This document shows, piece after piece, positions 6,441-12,621 of a DNA stretch of 12,621 nt. Each line of letters begins with the position of its first letter. The first letter of the stretch is position 1. The stretch is taken from assembly GCA_937927675.1 (NCBI GenBank), contig CALBSG010000162.1, forward strand, positions 1-12,621. The letters are read 5' to 3'. The notes under the pieces are model-generated. The model had not been told where the DNA came from, made no database searches, and saw nothing but the letters and a program-made list of their open reading frames with translations. The stretch comes from an uncultured Paracoccaceae bacterium. GTDB taxonomy: Bacteria > Pseudomonadota > Alphaproteobacteria > Rhodobacterales > Rhodobacteraceae. The translations under genes were made by a program, and so were the position numbers.

Positions 6441-7559
6441 GTGACCACTGCCCAAGACACCGCCTTTTACCACGATGAACGCTGCCTGTGGCACACCACC
6501 GGAGAACACGCGCTGATCATCCCGGTCGGCGGCTATGTGCAGCCGCCCGCAGGGGCGGGCCATGCCGAAAGCCCGGAAACCAAGCGGCGGTTCAAGAACC
6601 TGTTAGAGGTATCGGGGCTGTGGAAGAAACTGGCGGTGCTGGATGCGCCGTCGGTCAGCATGCAAGACATGCTGCGCGTTCATACTCCGGAATACCTGAA
6701 AAAATTCAAAGAGGTATCCGACGCTGGCGGCGGAAATGCCGGGCATTATTCGCCCTTTGGTCGCGGGTCTTATGAAATCGCGATGGTGTCGGCGGGGCTT
6801 GTGAAACAGGGCGTTCAGGATGTGCTGACCGGTCAGGCCGCCAATGGCTATGTGCTGTCTCGCCCGCCGGGCCATCATTGCCTGCCCGACGCCTCCATGG
6901 GCTTTTGCCTGCTGGCCAATATCCCGATCGCGCTGGAGGCCGCCCGTGCCACCCATGGCCCGCTGCGCGTCGCCGTGGTGGATTGGGATGTGCATCACGG
7001 CAATGGCACCGAGGCGGTGTTTTATGATCGCGACGATACGCTGACGATCTCGCTGCATCAGGAATCCTGCTTTCCCTTGGACAAGGGGGCGGCCACGGAT
7101 CGCGGCACAGGCAAGGGAGCAGGCTACAACCTGAACATTCCGCTCCTGCCCGGTGGCGGCCATCAGGCCTATCTGGACGCCTTTGATCTGCTCGTGACCC
7201 CCGCCTTGCGGGCCTACAAGCCCGATCTGATCGTGGTGGCGTCGGGTCTGGATGCCAATGGGGTGGATCCCCTCGCCCGCATGCTCGCCCATGCCGAAAC
7301 CTTCCGCGCCATGGCGACCCGGATCAAGGCGCTGGCGACAGAGCTTTGCGGCGGCAAACTCCTGTGCGTGCATGAAGGCGGCTATTCCGAACTTATGGTA
7401 CCGTTCTGCGGGCTTGCCATCGTCGAGGTGCTGTCTGGCCAAAAGACCGATGTCATCGACCCGATGTTTGACATCGTGACCGCCCAGCAACCTCCCACCG
7501 ACATGATCGCCTTCCAGCGCGCAAGGTTAGAGGTCCAAGCCAAGGCGATCTTCGGCTAG
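6441..7559 (+). CDS. Class II histone deacetylase / acetylpolyamine amidohydrolase-like enzyme
   Basis: Zinc-dependent deacylase of the arginase/deacetylase superfamily, 372 residues. The start is GTG 6441 with AGGGAG eight bases upstream; longer frames add unrelated residues. Signature elements in order are H-A-E-S-P-E-T-K-R-R at 41-50, V-H-T-P-E-Y-L at 80-86, R-P-P-G-H-H at 141-146 (catalytic His pair), D-W-D-V-H-H-G-N-G at 181-189 with zinc ligands D183 and H185, D271 in S-G-L-D-A-N (third zinc ligand), and E-G-G-Y at 312-315 with the transition-state tyrosine Y315. All catalytic positions are intact. Bacterial members deacetylate acetylpolyamines or other small N-acyl substrates; the true substrate cannot be read from sequence. 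A polyamine role would fit the nearby hss, but the two genes are separated by three others. It is probably monocistronic, with the palindrome upstream suggesting regulated expression. It is not AcuC, whose context and length differ. Confidence 0.9.
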   Translation: MTTAQDTAFYHDERCLWHTTGEHALIIPVGGYVQPPAGAGHAESPETKRRFKNLLEVSGLWKKLAVLDAPSVSMQDMLRVHTPEYLKKFKEVSDAGGGNAGHYSPFGRGSYEIAMVSAGLVKQGVQDVLTGQAANGYVLSRPPGHHCLPDASMGFCLLANIPIALEAARATHGPLRVAVVDWDVHHGNGTEAVFYDRDDTLTISLHQESCFPLDKGAATDRGTGKGAGYNLNIPLLPGGGHQAYLDAFDLLVTPALRAYKPDLIVVASGLDANGVDPLARMLAHAETFRAMATRIKALATELCGGKLLCVHEGGYSELMVPFCGLAIVEVLSGQKTDVIDPMFDIVTAQQPPTDMIAFQRARLEVQAKAIFG

Positions 7560-7616
7560 CCCCGCTCCTTGCACACCTGCGGCCTTTACCTTGGCCTAAA
7601 TATCCGTCTTGCACGG

Positions 7617-7636
7617 CCGGCAACAGCGGTTGCCGG
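7617..7636. terminator. Hairpin between convergent deacetylase and idi genes
   Basis: CCGGCAAC (7617-7624) and GTTGCCGG (7629-7636) form a perfect 8-bp stem with the 4-base loop AGCG in the 88-bp convergent gap. Neither side carries a good T-tract, so this is a possible bidirectional termination or 3'-end stabilising structure rather than a textbook terminator. Confidence 0.45.
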
Positions 7637-7647
7637 TCGCCAGACGA

Positions 7648-8181
7648 TCACCCGGCGTCAGCCCCAAAGATCTGCCCGGCATGATCGGCAAGGTAAATCC
7701 GCAGCCAAGGCGTAAAGGCCTCGGGTCGGGCGGCAATCTCGGCCTGCAACTCGACCAGCCCGATCCAACGCGCCGCCATCACCTCATCAGGGTTCAGATC
7801 CAGCGCCAGATCGGCCGGGGCATCGGCGCGAAACAGCGCCACCACCTCATGCTCCACCAGACCGCCGCCCACCTCAGCACGGTATTCCACCCCGCCCGCC
7901 GGCTGCAACGAAAGGCCCGTGATCCCCAATTCCTCGGCCAGACGGCGGGTGGCGCAGGTCGCGTCCGGCTCGTCCCACAAGGGATGCGTGCAGCAGGTGT
8001 TCGCCCAAAGCCCCGGGGTGTGGTATTTCGCCATGGCACGTTGCTGGATCAAGATGCCCCGCGGCGAGAGCACAAAAACCGACACCGCCTTGTGGCGCAG
8101 GCCGCGCTGATGCACTGCCAGCTTTTCCACCGGGATCAACTGGCCCTCCACCCAGGCCGGGATCATCTCTGTCGAGGTCAT
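7648..8181 (-). CDS. idi: Isopentenyl-diphosphate delta-isomerase, type 1
   Basis: Nudix-fold, metal-dependent enzyme interconverting isopentenyl and dimethylallyl diphosphate, the isoprenoid building blocks (carotenoids, quinones, bacteriochlorophyll tail). With the ATG at 8181 the protein is 177 residues, close to the Rhodobacter capsulatus enzyme; GGGA precedes it by about seven bases. An in-frame start at 8238 would add 19 non-conserved residues. Metal ligands expected from the E. coli structure are H24, H30, H66, E110 and E112. The catalytic cysteine is C64 in N-T-C-C-T-H-P, which has an extra adjacent cysteine (C63), and E112 supplies the second catalytic residue. The Nudix-like R-R-L-A-E-E-L-G-I lies at 79-87. 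In some purple bacteria idi belongs to the photosynthesis cluster; here no photosynthesis genes are adjacent, so it appears as a stand-alone gene divergent from rpe. Confidence 0.94.
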   Translation of the reverse strand: MTSTEMIPAWVEGQLIPVEKLAVHQRGLRHKAVSVFVLSPRGILIQQRAMAKYHTPGLWANTCCTHPLWDEPDATCATRRLAEELGITGLSLQPAGGVEYRAEVGGGLVEHEVVALFRADAPADLALDLNPDEVMAARWIGLVELQAEIAARPEAFTPWLRIYLADHAGQIFGADAG

Positions 8182-8317
8182 TTCAAATCCCGCATCTGCA
8201 ACCGCCCTGCCCTTACCCAGAACGCCCCCCTCGATCAAGCCTGACCCCGATCAAGTCTTGCCAAAACCCCGCCCCCCGCGCTACCTGCGGCCAAACCGAC
8301 AACGGAAGGCTCCTCCG
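8182..8317. promoter_or_regulatory. Divergent promoter region between idi and rpe
   Basis: A 136-bp gap must drive idi leftward and rpe rightward. It carries two direct copies of GATCAAG (8233-8239 and 8249-8255) spaced 16 bp apart, and a C-rich tract at about 8268-8277. The rpe ribosome site GGAAGG is at about 8304-8309. No clear -35/-10 pair is visible. Confidence 0.35.
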
Positions 8318-9013
8318 ATGACCGCACCCTTCGACCGTTCCATCAAGATTGCCCCTTCGATCCTCTCCGCTGATTTCGCCGACTTTGGTCGCGAAATTCA
8401 GGCGATCGAGGCCGAAGGCGCCGATTGGGTCCATGTGGATGTGATGGACGGCCATTTCGTGCCGAACATCACCTTCGGCCCCCCCGCTGTTGCTGCCTTC
8501 CGCAAACATGTGAAGACCGTGATGGATGTCCATATCATGATCTCGCCGGTGGACGCCTATATCGACGCCTTTGCAAAGGCCGGCGCGGATATCCTGACCG
8601 CCCATGTCGAGGCCGGGGCGCATTCGCACCGCACCTTGCAGGCCATTCGCGGGGCCGGAATGAAGGCGGGCATCGCGCTCAACCCCGGCACCCCGGCCGA
8701 GGCGGTGGCACATCTCTTGGACCTGACCGACCTTGTCTGCGTGATGACGGTGAACCCCGGCTTTGGTGGACAGAAATTCATCGACATGACCGCCAAGGTA
8801 CGCCAACTGCGCGCCATGATCGGCGACCGCCCGATCCATATTGAAATCGACGGTGGGGTCGATCCGACCACGGCTCCCCTCGTGGCAGCGGCTGGGGCCG
8901 ATGTGCTGGTTGCAGGCTCTGCGGTGTTCAAAGGCGGCTCGGTTGCCAATCCGGCCGCTTACGGGACCAACATCCGCGCCATCCGCGCGGCCGCCGAGGC
9001 CGCACGTGGGTGA
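8318..9013 (+). CDS. rpe: Ribulose-phosphate 3-epimerase
   Basis: Interconverts ribulose 5-phosphate and xylulose 5-phosphate in the pentose-phosphate pathway and the Calvin cycle; a cytosolic metal-dependent TIM barrel. The ATG at 8318 has GGAAGG eight bases upstream and gives 231 residues, the usual size; a longer frame from 8258 adds 20 basic, proline-rich residues and is rejected. The N-terminus has the family strand I-A-P-S-I-L-S-A-D-F at 11-20 with catalytic S14 region. V-H-V-D-V-M-D-G-H-F-V-P-N at 38-50 supplies H39 and D41, V-D-V-H-I-M at about 69-74 supplies H72, V-N-P-G-F-G-G-Q is at 145-152, and D178 in I-D-G-G-V is the second catalytic acid. The next gene, gph, begins eight bases before the rpe stop, so they form an operon. 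No rubisco or other cbb genes are visible, so a Calvin-cycle role is open. Confidence 0.96.
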   Translation: MTAPFDRSIKIAPSILSADFADFGREIQAIEAEGADWVHVDVMDGHFVPNITFGPPAVAAFRKHVKTVMDVHIMISPVDAYIDAFAKAGADILTAHVEAGAHSHRTLQAIRGAGMKAGIALNPGTPAEAVAHLLDLTDLVCVMTVNPGFGGQKFIDMTAKVRQLRAMIGDRPIHIEIDGGVDPTTAPLVAAAGADVLVAGSAVFKGGSVANPAAYGTNIRAIRAAAEAARG

Positions 9014-9671
9014 TCTCGGTCCGCCTGCCGTCATCTTTGATCTTGACGGCACGCTGATCGACAGTGCGGCACAGATCCACGCCACCACCAATAAGGTGCT
9101 GGCTGAGATCGGCCTTGGCCCGACCGACCGGGCCACCGTGCAAAGCTTTGTCGGCAATGGTTTGCCCACTCTGATCGACCGGCTGCTGGCCCACCACGCC
9201 ACCCCCCTGTCGCCACAGGCCCGCGCCGATCTGATCGCCACGTTTGAGGCCGACTACAGCGCCAACCACGGCCTGACGGTGCTTTATCCCGGCGTTCGCA
9301 AGGCCTTGGAGGCGTTGAGGTCGCAGGGGGCAGCCCTTGGCATCTGCACCAACAAGCCCATCACGCCGACCCATGCCATTCTGGACCACCTTGCCCTGAC
9401 ACCCCTCTTTGGCGCGATTTTGGGCGGTGACAGCCTGCCCACGCGCAAGCCCGATCCCGCACCGCTTCTCGCCACCGCCCAAGCGCTTCACCGCCCAACA
9501 GCCGTGTTTGTCGGCGACAGCGAGGTCGACGCCGAAACCGCCCGCGCGGCGGGCCTGCCCTTCCTGCTGTTCACCGAAGGCTACCGCAAATCGCCCGTGG
9601 CGGCGATCCCGCACAGCGCGGCCTTTGCCGATTGGTCCGACCTGCCTGACGTGCTGCACGCCCAAATCTGA
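9006..9671 (+). CDS. gph: HAD-family phosphoglycolate phosphatase
   Basis: Dephosphorylates 2-phosphoglycolate, a by-product of rubisco oxygenation and of DNA 3'-phosphoglycolate repair. The start GTG 9006 lies inside the end of rpe (8-bp overlap) with GAGG six bases upstream; no other start fits, because the catalytic motif comes at once. The four HAD motifs are complete: D12-L-D14-G-T-L-I-D-S, T115 in I-C-T-N-K-P, K148 in T-R-K-P-D-P, and V-G-D-S-E-V-D at 169-175 with D171 and D175. A helical cap lies between motifs I and II. The 221-residue length is normal for Gph/CbbZ. Pairing with rpe is common in proteobacteria and supports phosphoglycolate phosphatase over other HAD hydrolases, though substrate cannot be proved. 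The C-terminal coding end takes part in an 11-bp inverted repeat around the stop codon. Confidence 0.88.
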   Translation: MGDLGPPAVIFDLDGTLIDSAAQIHATTNKVLAEIGLGPTDRATVQSFVGNGLPTLIDRLLAHHATPLSPQARADLIATFEADYSANHGLTVLYPGVRKALEALRSQGAALGICTNKPITPTHAILDHLALTPLFGAILGGDSLPTRKPDPAPLLATAQALHRPTAVFVGDSEVDAETARAAGLPFLLFTEGYRKSPVAAIPHSAAFADWSDLPDVLHAQI

Positions 9672-9690
9672 AGCGGCGCGCAGCACGTCA
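9647..9690. repeat. 11-bp inverted repeat straddling the gph stop codon
   Basis: TGACGTGCTGC (9647-9657) and GCAGCACGTCA (9680-9690) are perfect inverted copies with a 22-base loop that contains the gph stop codon TGA (9669-9671). The following bases are not T-rich, so this is not a simple terminator. It could form an mRNA 3'-end structure. Confidence 0.5.
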
Positions 9691-9851
9691 TCTTGGTCCA
9701 AACACTCACGCTCCTGCCCGCGCCGCGCGCGCAACGATGCGGGAAGCGGCGGCCCTGCCGCCCCTGCCGTGGCAACGCCGTCCGAGGGGCTCGATGCCCC
9801 GCAGGGCGGCTCCCCCTTTTCGGTCCGGCCTTGATCCGCTAAACCTCGGGC
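9672..9851. other. GC-rich structured gap between gph and mnmH
   Basis: This 180-bp region has no credible gene. It contains the right arm of the 11-bp repeat, a G/C-rich tract with GCCCTGC (9752-9758) complementary to GCAGGGC (9801-9807), a nested 5-bp hairpin GGGGC/GCCCC (9786-9790 with 9796-9800), and a CTCCCCCTTTT run ending at 9820. The last elements look like an imperfect gph terminator on the plus strand. The mnmH promoter would have to lie downstream of or within it. The mnmH ribosome site is weak. Confidence 0.4.
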
Positions 9852-10901
9852 ATGGCCATCACACTCACCTCCCTCACCGATCTTGCAGGCTTTGGCTTTG
9901 ATGACATCATCGACGCCCGCGCACCGGCCGAATATGCCGAAGATCATTTGCCCGGCGCTGTCTCGCTTCCGGTTCTTTCCGATGCCCAAAGGGCCGAAGT
10001 CGGCACGATCTACAAACAGGTGAACCCTTTTGTGGCGAAAAAGCTTGGCGCGGCCTTGGTCGCGCGCAATGTGGCCGATCACCTTCTTGGTCCATTGGCA
10101 GACAAGCCCGGTGGTTGGCGGCCCTTGGTCTATTGCTGGCGCGGCGGCCAGCGTTCGGGATCGTTCGCGCTGATCCTGTCGCAGATCGGGTGGCGGGTCG
10201 AGGTGTTGAAAGGCGGCTACAAGGCGTGGCGCGGGCTGGTGGTGCACGAAGTCTACGATACCCCGGTACGCGCGCCCATGGTGGTGCTGGACGGCAATAC
10301 CGGAACAGCAAAAACGGAAATCCTGAACCTCTTGCCAGGCCTGGGTGTGCAGGTGATCGACCTTGAAGGGCTGGCGAACCACCGCGGCAGCCTTTTTGGC
10401 GCGATGGGTCCGCAGCCCAGCCAGAAGGCCTTTGAAGGGCGGCTTGCGCAGGCGCTGGCAGCACTTGACCCGACGCGCCCCGTGGTGGTGGAAGCGGAAA
10501 GCTCCAAGATCGGCCAGTGCCGCCTGCCGCCCGAAATCTGGAAGGCGATGACCAAAGCCCCCCGCGTGGCCTTGAGCGCCACCGCTCGTGACCGCGCCCG
10601 CTATTTGACGCAGGCCTATGCCGATATGACTGCGGATCCGGCCCGGTTGATGGGGGTGATTGACCTTTTGAAACCGCTGCATCCGCAAGAAGTCATTGCC
10701 ACTTGGCAGGCCATGGCGACGACAGGCGCCTTCTGCGACCTCGCCGAAAGCCTGATGTCGCGCCATTATGACCCGCGCTATGCCAAACACCGCGCCCGGA
10801 TGGAGGTGCGTATGGCAGAAGTGGCAGCAGGTTCGCTGACGCCAGAGAGTTTGCCCGACACCGCCGCCGATGTGGCCCGGGCGGTTCAAAGCCTGCTTTA
10901 A
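9852..10901 (+). CDS. mnmH: tRNA 2-selenouridine synthase
   Basis: Also called SelU/YbbB. It converts 2-thiouridine to 2-selenouridine at the wobble position of some tRNAs by S-geranylation followed by selenophosphate-dependent replacement. The 349 residues are a normal length. A rhodanese domain occupies about 15-130: I-I-D-A-R-A-P-A-E-Y at 19-28 and H-L-P-G-A-V-S-L-P at 32-40. The catalytic cysteine is C95 in V-Y-C-W-R-G-G-Q-R-S, with the typical L-K-G-G-Y-K-A-W-R at 119-127. The second half has a P-loop-like G-N-T-G-T-A-K-T at 148-155. There an alanine precedes the lysine where a canonical Walker A has glycine. S-L-F-G and E-S-S-K-I-G follow. The start ATG 9852 lacks a strong Shine-Dalgarno, but the protein begins correctly there. 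The selenium donor enzyme SelD is encoded just downstream on the opposite strand, supporting the assignment. Confidence 0.95.
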   Translation: MAITLTSLTDLAGFGFDDIIDARAPAEYAEDHLPGAVSLPVLSDAQRAEVGTIYKQVNPFVAKKLGAALVARNVADHLLGPLADKPGGWRPLVYCWRGGQRSGSFALILSQIGWRVEVLKGGYKAWRGLVVHEVYDTPVRAPMVVLDGNTGTAKTEILNLLPGLGVQVIDLEGLANHRGSLFGAMGPQPSQKAFEGRLAQALAALDPTRPVVVEAESSKIGQCRLPPEIWKAMTKAPRVALSATARDRARYLTQAYADMTADPARLMGVIDLLKPLHPQEVIATWQAMATTGAFCDLAESLMSRHYDPRYAKHRARMEVRMAEVAAGSLTPESLPDTAADVARAVQSLL

Positions 10902-10903
10902 GC

Positions 10904-10928
10904 GCCCGCCGATCTTTCATCGGGGGCG
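10904..10928 (+). terminator. Hairpin just after mnmH
   Basis: CCGAT (10909-10913) pairs with ATCGG (10919-10923) over a 5-base loop, and the stem continues through CGCCC and GGGCG with one bulge to about ten pairs. It begins within five bases of the mnmH stop and is followed by ATTTGACGG, a poor T-tract. It is a plausible but not textbook terminator for mnmH. Confidence 0.4.
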
Positions 10929-10963
10929 ATTTGACGGATGCGGGGGCTGTCTGCCACAAGGGT

Positions 10964-10980
10964 TTTGGCCATAGGCCAAA
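10964..10980. terminator. Short palindrome in the mnmH/selD convergent gap
   Basis: TTTGGCC (10964-10970), spacer ATA, GGCCAAA (10974-10980) is a perfect 7-3-7 palindrome about 40 bp beyond the selD stop. It may terminate or stabilise the selD transcript. No strong T-run follows on either strand, and the 3-base loop is tight. Confidence 0.35.
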
Positions 10981-11018
10981 TCCTTACCCAGAGGATACTT
11001 CCACCAAGGTAAAGGCAA

Positions 11019-12620
11019 TCAGATCAAGGTGATCTGCGGCGTTCCTGCAGTAATTTCGCCAATCACCCATGCGGTGGGCAGTGCCGCAAGAAGCGCGGGC
11101 GCGGCAGCGGCCGGGACGGCAGCAAGAAGCCCGCCGCAGGTTTGGGGGTCGAACATCAGGGCCGCGCGCGGGCTGGTCAGATCGCCCCGGATCCGCCCCA
11201 AACAGGCGGCGCGATTTTGCGGGGCAAGGCTTGAGGCCTCGCCGGCGGCGGCCAGCGCCTCGGCGGCGGGCAGAAGCGGCAGGTCAGCAAGCCGCAAGGT
11301 GGCGCCACAGACGGATGCATCGCAGATTTCCAGAAGATGACCGGCAAGGCCAAAGCCGGTGACATCGGTCATGGCATGCGCGTGGGGCGCAAGGGCCTTG
11401 GCAGCGGGGCCAAGGCTTTGCCCCATGGTGGCAAAGCAGGCCGCGACCGCCTCGCCCAAGATGATGCCCGGCAGGCGTGCCATCGCCATTTCCGCGGCGA
11501 GCACCGTGCCGGTGCCGATGGGCTTCGTCAGGATCAGCACATCACCGGGCTTGGCCCCGGCTTTGGCAATCTGGCGGTGGGCAAGGCCGGTGACGGTAAA
11601 ACCAATCGTCAACTCCGCCCCGGTCGAGGAATGGCCACCGACCACATCCGCGCCCGCCTGACCAAAGACCAAGGCCGCCTCGGACATGATTTCAGCCAGC
11701 ATCCGCGCGCCCAAGGTTTCCGATTGGCGCGGCAGGATCACTTGGGCCAAGGCGGCTTGCGGGGCGGCCCCCATAGCAAAGATATCGCCCAGCGCGTGAT
11801 TGGCCGCGATGCGGGCCATCAGCCGCGGATCTTCGGTCAGGGCGCGCAAGTGGTCGGTGGTGATAACCTGCACGCCATCATCCGCCTTGAGCACCGCCGC
11901 ATCATCGCCACGCCCGGACAGCACATCGGCACGAACCGGTACGGGCAGGCTGGACAGCGCCACCGAAAGCCCTGCGGCCCCGAGTTTAGCCCCGCAACCG
12001 CCGCAAAGGGGTTTCGGCCCCATCGCCTCGATCAAACCCTCCACCAAAGGGGCGGGTGGCAAGGCCTGCTGCATCGGCGCGCCAGAGGTGAACATCGCCA
12101 TGAACCTGCGGTCGATGCGGTCTTTCACCCGCCACAGCCAAGCGCCACCGCCACGCAGGCCGAATTTGTCGGCCACGGCCATCTTGTCCCCGGTGGACAC
12201 CAGTTTCAGATAGTCCCGCTGCGGCCGATAGGCGCGCAAGGCCCCCCCTGTCAGGACCGCGCGCAGGTTGTGATGCAGAATCGGCGCTTCGCGTACGGCA
12301 AAGACCCCGGCCTTGGGACGTGGGGCATGGGTGAGATGGGCGCAATCGCCTGCGGCAAAGATCAGCGGATCCGAACTTTGCAGGGTCGGACCGACGGAGA
12401 CAAAGCCCTGATGCAAATCGAGGCCCATCTCGGCCAGCCAACCTTGTGGGCGGGTGCCGGCAACGGACAGGGTGAAATCCGATGGGAGCACCGCGCCCGT
12501 TGTCAGATGCACGGCCTCGGCGGTGATGCGAGCGGCCATGGCGCCGGTGACGATCTGCAGACCCGCGGCCGTGCATTGGGCCAAAAGGCGCGCGCGGGCG
12601 GCGCGGCCGATATGGGGCAG
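11019..12620 (-). CDS. selD: Selenide, water dikinase fused to an N-terminal FAD oxidoreductase-like region (5' end off the window)
   Basis: Makes selenophosphate from selenide and ATP, the donor for selenocysteine and 2-selenouridine. The frame is open through the right edge. The 533 visible residues begin mid-protein, and the TTG at 12584 is an internal leucine, not a start. The first 165 or so visible residues are the C-terminal part of an NADH-dehydrogenase-like flavoprotein, with the FAD-contacting I-F-A-A-G-D-C at 87-93. A linker follows, then SelD from about residue 200: the catalytic cysteine C209 and lysine K212 in C-G-G-C-G-A-K, G-R-G-D-D-A-A-V, the D-H-L-R metal region, V-G-G-H-S segments, T-D-V-T-G-F-G-L-A-G-H, and D-P-Q-T-C-G-G-L-L near the end. 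The usual second cysteine of the C-x-C pair is alanine here. Such fusions are known and are thought to help supply reduced selenium. About 190 N-terminal residues should lie to the right. Converges with mnmH. Confidence 0.93.
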   Translation of the reverse strand: MPHIGRAARARLLAQCTAAGLQIVTGAMAARITAEAVHLTTGAVLPSDFTLSVAGTRPQGWLAEMGLDLHQGFVSVGPTLQSSDPLIFAAGDCAHLTHAPRPKAGVFAVREAPILHHNLRAVLTGGALRAYRPQRDYLKLVSTGDKMAVADKFGLRGGGAWLWRVKDRIDRRFMAMFTSGAPMQQALPPAPLVEGLIEAMGPKPLCGGCGAKLGAAGLSVALSSLPVPVRADVLSGRGDDAAVLKADDGVQVITTDHLRALTEDPRLMARIAANHALGDIFAMGAAPQAALAQVILPRQSETLGARMLAEIMSEAALVFGQAGADVVGGHSSTGAELTIGFTVTGLAHRQIAKAGAKPGDVLILTKPIGTGTVLAAEMAMARLPGIILGEAVAACFATMGQSLGPAAKALAPHAHAMTDVTGFGLAGHLLEICDASVCGATLRLADLPLLPAAEALAAAGEASSLAPQNRAACLGRIRGDLTSPRAALMFDPQTCGGLLAAVPAAAAPALLAALPTAWVIGEITAGTPQITLI

Positions 12621-12621
12621 C

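Noticed and set aside
6603..7490. 295-residue minus-strand open frame opposite the deacetylase-like gene
   Set aside because: The plus strand carries all catalytic motifs of a known family; the antisense frame is His/Gln/Gly-rich with no domain.
8928..10889. 653-residue open frame on the minus strand across gph and mnmH
   Set aside because: It spans two well-supported genes and a structured spacer, shows no domain, and is explained by stop-codon scarcity opposite GC-rich genes.
1..12621. CRISPR array, tRNA or rRNA genes, insertion sequence, prophage or defence island
   Set aside because: No regularly spaced repeats, no transposase or integrase motifs, no recognisable RNA genes, and all long frames are accounted for by housekeeping families.

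Overview
The window looks like chromosomal DNA from an alphaproteobacterium of the Rhodobacteraceae (Rhodobacter/Paracoccus/Gemmobacter-like). The evidence is the high GC content, the GTG starts, the very Rhodobacter-like S4, HisC, Idi and MnmH proteins, a Hint_2-domain protein and a SelD fused to a flavoprotein domain. This placement comes from protein motifs, not from a search. Almost all of it is compact housekeeping DNA. I see no tRNA, rRNA, CRISPR array, insertion sequence or prophage, and no gene-free gap longer than about 205 bp.

Layout, left half (mostly minus strand): bases 1 to about 165 encode, on the plus strand, part of a bacterial Ig-like (BIG2) repeat. This abuts, tail to tail, a prephenate/arogenate dehydrogenase (tyrC) that loses family resemblance after about 111 residues. 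The junction is an assembly chimera or a real rearrangement, and is the oddest thing here. Then come hisC (ATGA overlap with tyrC), a cluster of short palindromes, homospermidine synthase (hss), ribosomal protein S4 (rpsD) with a clear terminator, a Hint_2 protein with a perfect DnaA box in its leader, and an LpxR-like (DUF2219) outer-membrane barrel.

Right half: a class II histone-deacetylase/acetylpolyamine-amidohydrolase-like enzyme on the plus strand is divergent from the barrel gene, with a perfect 7-2-7 palindrome in its promoter region. It converges on type 1 isopentenyl-diphosphate isomerase (idi, minus). Next are rpe and gph (plus, overlapping by 8 bp), serving the pentose-phosphate/Calvin and phosphoglycolate salvage routes. 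The window ends with mnmH (tRNA 2-selenouridine synthase, plus) converging on selD, which is fused to an N-terminal FAD oxidoreductase-like region and runs off the right edge.

Functional links: hisC-tyrC (aromatic/histidine amino-acid synthesis, translationally coupled), rpe-gph (sugar phosphates), and mnmH-selD (selenophosphate made by SelD is the selenium donor for MnmH). A polyamine link between hss and the deacetylase-like enzyme is possible but unproven. I did not find a convincing undescribed multi-gene system. The best leads are the junction at 155-172, the operator-like palindrome at 6369-6384, the DnaA box at 5239-5247, the palindromes at 1636-1708 and the inverted repeat around the gph stop.
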